From the NCBI GenBank assembly GCA_946534775.1, contig CAMNCZ010000068.1:1-6487 (forward strand): a stretch of 6,487 bases of DNA. The letters run 5' to 3'. Positions within the stretch are counted from its first letter, which is position 1. Each line of letters starts with the position of its first letter. Source of the DNA: an uncultured Eubacteriaceae bacterium. GTDB lineage: Bacteria > Bacillota > Clostridia > Lachnospirales > CAG-274. Below are positions 1-5,373 of this stretch, piece after piece. The notes under the pieces were generated by a model, which did not search any database, was not told where the DNA came from, and saw only the letters and a program-made list of their open reading frames with translations. A program made the position numbers and the translations under genes.

Positions 1-7
1 TAAGGTG

Positions 8-36
8 CCTTCTTCCGCTCGGACAGAGGGTTTTTT
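8..36 (+). terminator. Intrinsic terminator of an upstream transcript
   Basis: Positions 8-13 (CCTTCT) pair with 25-30 (AGAGGG, one G-T wobble). Positions 14-16 (TCC) pair with 21-23 (GGA) around a four-base loop, with C24 bulged, and six T follow at 31-36. This is the usual shape of a Rho-independent terminator. It most likely ends a gene or leader RNA lying left of the window. It could also be the expression-platform terminator of an upstream riboswitch controlling the cluster, but no aptamer sequence is present here to support that. Confidence 0.65.
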
Positions 37-77
37 ATTTGCACAAACATACCGTTCTTTGAAAAATTTTTTATTTG

Positions 78-83
78 AAAGGA
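78..83 (+). promoter_or_regulatory. Ribosome binding site deciding the cbiK start
   Basis: AAAGGA lies 12 bases before the ATG at 96, a somewhat long spacing. The in-frame TTG at 75 sits before this motif and has no Shine-Dalgarno of its own. It would also add seven residues, including a Trp, ahead of a normal lipoprotein signal peptide. ATG 96 is therefore preferred. Confidence 0.55.
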
Positions 84-95
84 TGGAAACAAAAA

Positions 96-1121
96 ATGAA
101 AAGAAAATTGGCCGTTTTATTAAGCCTTGCCGTAATGGTGGGTATGACTGCCTGCGGAGGCACGGAAAGCGCAAGCACCGCCGGAAATGACAGCGCCGTA
201 AGCGCAAACACCGAAGAACAGCCCGCAGAAAATGTCGAGGAAAATGCCGAAAAAAATGCCGAAGAAGAGGACGAGGAAAACTACGATACAGGCGATGCCT
301 CACTTGATAATGTACGAAATCAGGACGAGATAGGCGAAAACGAACTGCTTGTTATCAGTTTCGGTACAAGCTTTAACGACAGCCGCCGTCTTACTATCGG
401 TGCAGTCGAAAACGCACTTGAAGCCGCTTTCCCCGATTATTCGGTACGCCGCGGTTTTACATCAAACATAATCATCGACCATATAAACAAACGTGATAAC
501 ATTCTTATAGATGATGTTGATGCCGCCCTTAAACGTGCAGCCGATAACGGTGTTAAAAACCTTGTTGTACAGCCTACTCACCTTATGAACGGTCTGGAAT
601 ATAACGATGTGGTTGCCCAAATAGGCGAAGTTTCCGACGGTTTTGAAAAAGTTGCCATCGGCGAACCCCTGCTTACAAGCGACGATGATTTCAAACGTGT
701 TGAAAAAGCTATTGTTGACTGGACATCGGAATATGATGACGGAAAGACAGCTATCTGCTTTATGGGTCACGGCACCGAGGCCGAGTCAAACGGCGTTTAT
801 CAGAAAATGCAGGACCTTTTGACAGCAGACGGCTATGCAAACTACTATGTAGGCACGGTCGAGGCTACTCCCTCGCTTGACGATGTACTTGCAAAGGTAA
901 AAGAAGGCAGCTATGAACGTGTTATTCTTGAACCTTTAATGGTGGTTGCGGGCGATCACGCAAACAACGATATGGCAGGCGATGATGAGGACACCTGGAA
1001 ATCGGCTTTTGAAAAGGAAGGTTATTCGGTAGAGTGTCTTCTCCGCGGTCTCGGCGAGAACGAGGATATTCAGCAGCTTTATGTTGAACACGCTCGGGCA
1101 GCGATAGATTCAATAAAATAA
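96..1121 (+). CDS. cbiK: Exported lipoprotein form of CbiK-type sirohydrochlorin cobaltochelatase
   Basis: Class II chelatase homologue of 341 aa from ATG 96. Classical CbiK (about 264 aa, cytoplasmic) inserts Co2+ into sirohydrochlorin in anaerobic cobalamin synthesis. Seen here: a signal peptide with Lys/Arg at 2-4, a hydrophobic core at 5-17 and lipobox MTAC with Cys20; an acidic Glu/Asn/Ala-rich linker at about 40-70; then a full-length chelatase domain at about 84-341. Family motifs are intact: ISFGTSF near its start, QPTHLMNG (His162), FMGHG (His225), GTVEATP (Glu256), VVAGDHANNDMAGDD (His288) and a GLGEN motif near the C-terminus. His225, Glu256 and His288 match the known metal/catalytic residues of CbiK. 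The gene leads a cluster of surface-binding and ABC-import genes, with no cobalamin-synthesis genes in view. Periplasmic CbiK variants are known in Desulfovibrio, where a link to haem/iron transport has been proposed. The family call is firm. The substrate, and whether it inserts or removes metal, are open. Confidence 0.9.
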   Translation: MKRKLAVLLSLAVMVGMTACGGTESASTAGNDSAVSANTEEQPAENVEENAEKNAEEEDEENYDTGDASLDNVRNQDEIGENELLVISFGTSFNDSRRLTIGAVENALEAAFPDYSVRRGFTSNIIIDHINKRDNILIDDVDAALKRAADNGVKNLVVQPTHLMNGLEYNDVVAQIGEVSDGFEKVAIGEPLLTSDDDFKRVEKAIVDWTSEYDDGKTAICFMGHGTEAESNGVYQKMQDLLTADGYANYYVGTVEATPSLDDVLAKVKEGSYERVILEPLMVVAGDHANNDMAGDDEDTWKSAFEKEGYSVECLLRGLGENEDIQQLYVEHARAAIDSIK

Positions 1122-1132
1122 TTTAATTTTAA

Positions 1133-1162
1133 CGGGCAGATATAATATACCTGCCCGCTTTT
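1133..1162 (+). terminator. Hairpin between cbiK and the downstream genes (weak terminator or attenuator)
   Basis: CGGGCAG (1133-1139) pairs perfectly with CTGCCCG (1151-1157), giving a 7 bp GC-rich stem with an 11-base AT-only-but-one loop, followed by C and only four T (1159-1162). It starts 11 bases after the cbiK stop. The short T run suggests partial termination, which would give more cbiK transcript than downstream transcript, or 3'-end protection of the cbiK message. The loop contains TATAAT at 1141-1146, but no convincing -35 box lies 16-18 bases upstream. Confidence 0.6.
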
Positions 1163-1167
1163 GATAT

Positions 1168-1174
1168 GTGAGGT
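1168..1174 (+). promoter_or_regulatory. Ribosome binding site deciding the start of the second lipoprotein gene
   Basis: GTGAGGT lies four bases before ATG 1179, with AGG as the core. It rules out the in-frame TTG at 1161, which falls in the hairpin's T run and lacks a binding site. ATG 1179 begins directly with a typical MKRK lipoprotein signal peptide. Confidence 0.6.
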
Positions 1175-1178
1175 AATT

Positions 1179-2078
1179 ATGAAAAGAAAATTATTTTTGA
1201 CCGCTTTGATATCTGCCCTGCTTTTAAGCGGCTGCGGCAATTCAAATACCACTGAAGCGCCCGTACAGCAGACGGAACAGGCCGCAGCAAAACAGGATGC
1301 ATCCGAAAATGCCGCAGTGGCGACGAAAGATGATATGGTCGAACCCGATGCGGTCGGCTACGAAGGTATGCAAAGCATATATGCAGACGAAATAAATGAC
1401 GGTACTTACAATATAAATGTAGATTCCAGTTCGTCAATGTTTAAAATAACCGAATGTACGCTTACAGCCGCAAACGGCGGATTAACCGCAAAAATGACAA
1501 TGGGCGGCACGGGATATGAATATCTTTATTTAGGCAGCGCCGAGGAAGCCGCAGCAGCGGATGAAAACGGCTTTATCGGCTACACCGAAGAAAACGGCGT
1601 ACATAGTTTTGAAATACCCGTAGAGGCGCTTGACACGGAGATCGCCTGCGCGGCTTTCAGCAAAAAGAAGCAGATGTGGTATGACAGAACTCTCGTTTTC
1701 CGTGCGGACTCGCTGCCTTACACTGCATTTAAAAATATCGTTACCGCAGACACACTTGGTTTAAGTGACGGCGAATACACCGTAAACGTAACTTTGTCGG
1801 GCGGTTCGGGCAAGGCAGGGGTTCAGTCTCCCGCAAAACTTACCGTAAACGGCGGCAAAGCCACCGCCGAATTGATCTGGAGCAGCAACAAATACGATTA
1901 TATGGTAGTTGACGGCGAAAAAATACTGCCGACAAGTATCGAAGAATTTTCGGTATTTGAGATACCCGTTTTTGTATTTGACCAAAATATGCCCGTTAAG
2001 GCCGATACAACGGCAATGAGCCGTCCTTACGAAATAGATTATACATTAAACTTTGAGTCCGCCTCGATAACGCAATAA
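1179..2078 (+). CDS. Surface lipoprotein with two tandem NEAT-like domains, putative haem/metal-chelate binding
   Basis: Protein of 299 aa. A signal peptide (MKRK, hydrophobic 5-15) ends in lipobox LSGC with Cys19, followed by a Thr/Gln/Ala-rich linker to about 65. Two related all-beta domains follow, at about 70-179 and 195-297. Both begin DGxYxxxV (DGTYNINV, DGEYTVNV), then have a Leu-Thr strand, a gly-turn, a YEYLYLG or YDYMVVDG segment and FEIPV, and end in TLVF or TLNF. This order resembles the haem-binding NEAT (iron-transport-associated) fold. Domain 2 ends in YEIDYTLNF, with Tyr284 and Tyr288 in the YxxxY spacing of NEAT haem ligands. Domain 1 has Met166 and Arg170 at those places but carries an SSSSMF segment near its start that resembles the NEAT lip helix. 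The gene sits five bases before the binding-protein gene, which suggests a ligand-capturing partner of the importer. The NEAT relationship is pattern-based and needs a profile search. Lipoprotein status is well supported. Confidence 0.75.
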   Translation: MKRKLFLTALISALLLSGCGNSNTTEAPVQQTEQAAAKQDASENAAVATKDDMVEPDAVGYEGMQSIYADEINDGTYNINVDSSSSMFKITECTLTAANGGLTAKMTMGGTGYEYLYLGSAEEAAAADENGFIGYTEENGVHSFEIPVEALDTEIACAAFSKKKQMWYDRTLVFRADSLPYTAFKNIVTADTLGLSDGEYTVNVTLSGGSGKAGVQSPAKLTVNGGKATAELIWSSNKYDYMVVDGEKILPTSIEEFSVFEIPVFVFDQNMPVKADTTAMSRPYEIDYTLNFESASITQ

Positions 2079-2083
2079 AAACA

Positions 2084-3214
2084 ATGTTTAAAAAATATTT
2101 TATTACAATAATTTTGTGTCTGCTGCTGACAGCCTGCGGCACAAGTGCGGCAAGCAATACGCAAACGGCCGAGATAACGGGCAGTATGCAGCTTTTATAT
2201 GCCGATAAATTTTCAGTGGAATACTGCGCAGACGGCTGTTCTGTCATACATACCGCAAACGAGGATTTTCTGCTTGTGCCCGAAAACACGCCCGTTCCCG
2301 TGTACGGTGAAAATATGTATATCATCAGACAGCCCGTTAAGAATATTTATCTTGCGGCAACCTCCGCAATGGACCTGTTTGATGCACTTGATGCGCTTGA
2401 CAGCATTTCAATGACATCTACCGATACCGACGGCTGGAGCCTGCCGAACGTGCAAAACGCGCTTGAAAGCGGCAAGATGAGATATATCGGAAAATACAGC
2501 GCGCCCGATTACGAAATACTTGCGCAGTCGGATTGCGCTCTTGCAATAGAATCCACAATGATAAACCACAGCCCCGAAACAAAGGAGCAGATACAGGCAC
2601 TCGGTATTCCCGTGTTTACGGAACAGTCAAGCTACGAATCGCACCCGCTGGCAAGGCTTGAATGGATAAAGCTTTATGCGCTTTTGCTTGGCAGGGAAAA
2701 AGAAGGCGAGGAATATTTCAACAAAAAAAACGAGGCGTTTACGGCTTCGCTTGCGGAAAATATACCCGAAAATATGCGTAAGAGCGCGGCATTTTTCTAT
2801 GTCAGCCCAAACGGCTATGTAAACATCAGAAAACCCGGCGACTATGTATCAAAAATGATAGAACTTGCGGGCGGAAAGTACGTTTTTACCGCCGATAAGC
2901 TTAAAATAGAGGAAAACGCACTTTCCACAATGAATATACAGCTTGAAGAATTTTACGAAACGGCGAAAGATGCAGATGTGCTTATTTACAACAGCACTAT
3001 CGAAGGCGGGCTTGAAAATTTAAGCGATCTTGTCGCAATCAATCCCGTTTTTGAGGATTTTCGCGCCGTTAAAAACGGCAACGTATGGTGTACGGAGAAA
3101 AATATGTTTCAGCAGACAACGGGGGCGGCCGATACTGTTTCCGATCTGCACAAAATTTTCACAGGAGAAGCCGACGACACCGATCAACTGACGTTTTTGC
3201 ACCGATTAAAGTAA
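2084..3214 (+). CDS. ABC transporter substrate-binding lipoprotein (FecB/BtuF/HmuT-type fold)
   Basis: Protein of 376 aa. The signal peptide (MFKKYF, hydrophobic 6-15) ends in lipobox LTAC with Cys18, so it should be anchored on the outer membrane face and deliver ligand to the permease encoded next. The rest has the bilobed class III binding-protein layout. A first lobe includes NIYLAATSAMDLFDALDALDSI (88-109, helix typical of the family) and GKYSAPDYEIL (136-146). A long bridging helix lies around 186-225. A second lobe includes GDYVSKMIELAGGKYVF (252-268), ENALSTMNIQLEEFY (277-291) and the late NGNVWCTEKNMFQQ (331-344). This class carries iron-siderophores, haem or cobalamin. Sequence alone does not tell which, and no obvious haem-ligand motif stands out. 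The start has no recognisable Shine-Dalgarno, so expression probably depends on coupling to the preceding gene, five bases away. The start is chosen because it gives the complete signal peptide. Confidence 0.88.
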   Translation: MFKKYFITIILCLLLTACGTSAASNTQTAEITGSMQLLYADKFSVEYCADGCSVIHTANEDFLLVPENTPVPVYGENMYIIRQPVKNIYLAATSAMDLFDALDALDSISMTSTDTDGWSLPNVQNALESGKMRYIGKYSAPDYEILAQSDCALAIESTMINHSPETKEQIQALGIPVFTEQSSYESHPLARLEWIKLYALLLGREKEGEEYFNKKNEAFTASLAENIPENMRKSAAFFYVSPNGYVNIRKPGDYVSKMIELAGGKYVFTADKLKIEENALSTMNIQLEEFYETAKDADVLIYNSTIEGGLENLSDLVAINPVFEDFRAVKNGNVWCTEKNMFQQTTGAADTVSDLHKIFTGEADDTDQLTFLHRLK

Positions 3215-3230
3215 GGATACCGCTAAAAAT

Positions 3231-4256
3231 ATGGATAAGAACAGAACAAAACTTTATACAGGCGGTTTTGTGCTGCTTTTGCTGCTTGCAATAATTTTAT
3301 TTGTATTTAATTTAAGCTTTGGCAGCAGCAGCCTTGATGCCTCCGACGTGATTGCCGTACTTTTCGGAAAAAGCGGCGATATATCTGCAAAAAGAATAAT
3401 TTTTGATATACGTCTGCCGCGCACTCTTGCCGCGCTTTTGCTTGGCGGCGCACTTGCCTGCGCAGGTTTTCTGCTGCAAAGCTTTTTCAGAAATCCCATT
3501 GCGGGGCCGTTCGTGCTTGGCATTTCATCGGGTGCAAAACTGACGGTGGCACTTGCGATGATTTTATCTATGCAGTTTGAGATACTGCTTGGTTCGGCAG
3601 CACTCGTATCGGCGGCATTTATAGGCGCACTCGCCGCAATGGGGCTTATACTGCTTATTTCGGGGCAGGTAAAAAATATGTCTCAGCTGATAATAACGGG
3701 CGTTATGATAGGTTATATATGCAGTGCCGTGACCGAACTTGCGGTAAATTTCGCTGACGACAGCAACATCGTCAATCTGCACAACTGGTCAATGGGAAGT
3801 TTTTCGGGTATAAAAGCCAACGATATAAAAATTATCGCAATTATAGTAATTATCGGTGTGTCTGGCGCCTTTTTGCTGTCCAAACCGATAGGCGCTTATC
3901 AGCTTGGAGAAGCTTATGCTGAAAATATGGGGGTAAATATCCGCGTTTTCCGCGTGATGCTTATTTTGCTTTCAAGTTTTCTTTCCGCCTGCGTTACGGC
4001 CTTTGCCGGCCCCGTTTCCTTTGTGGGCGTTGCGGTACCGCATCTTATGCGTTCGCTTTTCAATACCTCAAAGCCCATTATACTTATCCCTGCCTCATTT
4101 CTTGGGGGCAGCTGTTTTTGTATGGGCTGCGACCTTATCGCAAGGCTTATGTTTGCACCGCGCGAACTTAATGTCAGCACGGTAACGGCATTTTTCGGCG
4201 CACCGATAGTTATATGGATACTGCTGAAACGTGAAAAGAGGGCGAATAATGAGTGA
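3231..4256 (+). CDS. FecCD/BtuC-family ABC transporter permease
   Basis: Integral membrane subunit of 341 aa, normal for the family, with about nine or ten hydrophobic segments starting at 10-29. As a homodimer it forms the channel of a type II importer for iron chelates, haem or cobalamin. Family landmarks are in order: RLPR (61-64); GALACAGFLLQ (73-83) followed by RNPIAGPFVLGISSGA (87-102); the cytoplasmic coupling segment LGEAYAENMGV (225-235); GPVSFVGVAVPHLMR (260-274); and the C-terminal TAFFGAPIVIWILLKR (319-334). A predicted late membrane helix contains Cys295, Cys297 and Cys300. Its Shine-Dalgarno-like AAGGA overlaps the previous stop codon and lies 13 bases before the ATG, which is long. 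Its end overlaps the ATPase start by 8 bp, a sign of translational coupling. Confidence 0.93.
   Translation: MDKNRTKLYTGGFVLLLLLAIILFVFNLSFGSSSLDASDVIAVLFGKSGDISAKRIIFDIRLPRTLAALLLGGALACAGFLLQSFFRNPIAGPFVLGISSGAKLTVALAMILSMQFEILLGSAALVSAAFIGALAAMGLILLISGQVKNMSQLIITGVMIGYICSAVTELAVNFADDSNIVNLHNWSMGSFSGIKANDIKIIAIIVIIGVSGAFLLSKPIGAYQLGEAYAENMGVNIRVFRVMLILLSSFLSACVTAFAGPVSFVGVAVPHLMRSLFNTSKPIILIPASFLGGSCFCMGCDLIARLMFAPRELNVSTVTAFFGAPIVIWILLKREKRANNE
4238..4242 (+). promoter_or_regulatory. Ribosome binding site deciding the ATPase start
   Basis: GAGGG lies six bases before ATG 4249, inside the end of the permease gene. An in-frame GTG at 4231 would add MKRGRI but has no comparable site, so ATG 4249 is taken as the start. 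Confidence 0.65.
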
Positions 4257-5373
4257 ACAAAAATTACTTTATACAAAATCGCTTTGCGCGGGCTACGGAA
4301 AAAAAATAGTTGTAAATGAGCTTTCGTTTGAGCTGAAACAAGGACAAATACTCACACTTATAGGCCCAAACGGCGCGGGAAAATCGACAGTGCTTAAAAC
4401 CATAACAGGTCAGCTGTCCGCAATTTCGGGCAATATATCACTTTGCGGAAAAAGCATAGATTCTCTGAGTGAAAAAGATATCTCAAAGCAGCTGTCTATC
4501 CTGCTTACCGATAAAATATCGACGGAGCGTATGACCTGCGGCGACATCGTTTCCACGGGCAGGTACCCCTATACGGGCAGATTTGGCATACTTGACGAAA
4601 ACGACAAAAAAATCGTAAAAGATGCTATGGCTATGACGGACATATCCGAACTTTACGACAGGGATTTTTCCCGAATAAGCGACGGTCAGCGCCAATGTGT
4701 TATGCTGGCACGCGCAATAGCGCAGGAACCCTCTGTTCTTTTGCTTGACGAGCCTACATCGTTTTTGGATATCGGCAGAAAACTGCAAATACTTACCGTT
4801 ATACGCAAACTGGCGGCAGAGCGCGGTATTGCGGTTATTCAGTCCCTGCACGAACTTGACCTTGCACAAAAATTTTCCGATACGCTTATCTGTATAAAAG
4901 ACAAACGGGCAGACCGAATAGGCCCACCCGAAGAGATTTTTAAAAGTGATTATATTTCAGAATTATATGACATCAAAGACGGCAGCTACAATGCGCTTTA
5001 CGGCACTGCCGAACCTGCGGCCGCCAAAGGCGATATAAAGACCTTTGTTATAGGCGGCAGCGGGAAAGGGATACCTGTTTACCGCAGACTGCAAAAACAG
5101 GGCATACCGTTTGCCGCAGGCATACTGCACGAAAACGATGTGGAATATCCCGCCGCCAAGGCGCTTTCCGCTTTGGTCGTTACAGAAAAAGCCTTTGAGC
5201 CGATATCGGCCGAAAACATTGACAGGGCAAAACAGGTCATCAAAAAATGCAATACCGTTATTTGCTGCCTTGATGCTTTCGGCACGATGAATAAAGGCAA
5301 TAAAGCACTTTTAAGCTTTGCCGAAGAAGAAAATACGGATATCAGTTATCAAATACCTCCGAACATTCTTTAA
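4249..5373 (+). CDS. ABC transporter ATP-binding protein (FecE/BtuD type) with extra C-terminal domain
   Basis: Cytoplasmic ATPase of 374 aa that energises the importer; typical family members are about 250-270 aa. Nucleotide-binding domain, about 1-245: Walker A GPNGAGKST (39-47), signature SDGQRQ (144-149, replacing SGGQ), Walker B VLLLDEP (163-169, catalytic Glu168), D-loop SFLD (171-174) and switch His201 in SLHELD. Where relatives have the Q-loop Gln (LLPQ), this protein reads LLTD, so the Gln seems to be replaced by Thr87. A C-terminal domain of about 115 residues (258-374) follows. It opens with FVIGGSGKGIPVYRRL (266-281), a beta strand plus glycine-rich turn plus helix like a Rossmann-type nucleotide site, and alternates strands and helices after that. 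Its job is unknown; ligand sensing or regulation is a guess. The gene ends by overlapping the convergent reductase gene. Confidence 0.92.
   Translation: MSEQKLLYTKSLCAGYGKKIVVNELSFELKQGQILTLIGPNGAGKSTVLKTITGQLSAISGNISLCGKSIDSLSEKDISKQLSILLTDKISTERMTCGDIVSTGRYPYTGRFGILDENDKKIVKDAMAMTDISELYDRDFSRISDGQRQCVMLARAIAQEPSVLLLDEPTSFLDIGRKLQILTVIRKLAAERGIAVIQSLHELDLAQKFSDTLICIKDKRADRIGPPEEIFKSDYISELYDIKDGSYNALYGTAEPAAAKGDIKTFVIGGSGKGIPVYRRLQKQGIPFAAGILHENDVEYPAAKALSALVVTEKAFEPISAENIDRAKQVIKKCNTVICCLDAFGTMNKGNKALLSFAEEENTDISYQIPPNIL

Noticed and set aside
39..67. Possible promoter (TTGCAC with AAAAAT 17 bases downstream)
   Set aside because: The -35 box matches consensus at only three of six positions and the -10 is a generic A-rich run, which is too weak to annotate.
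462..770. Open - strand frame of 102 codons within the chelatase gene
   Set aside because: It is antisense to well-conserved CbiK motifs and has no recognisable product, so it is a chance frame.
96..1121. Reading the chelatase as an ordinary cobalamin-synthesis enzyme
   Set aside because: The signal peptide, lipobox and acidic linker, together with the absence of other cobalamin-synthesis genes in view, argue for an exported role, although the catalytic domain itself is typical.
96..1192. Identical 14-base gene starts (ATGAAAAGAAAATT at 96 and 1179), considered as a repeat or recent duplication
   Set aside because: Both encode the Lys/Arg-rich start of a signal peptide and similarity stops right after. 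Convergent codon choice explains it, and the mature proteins are unrelated.
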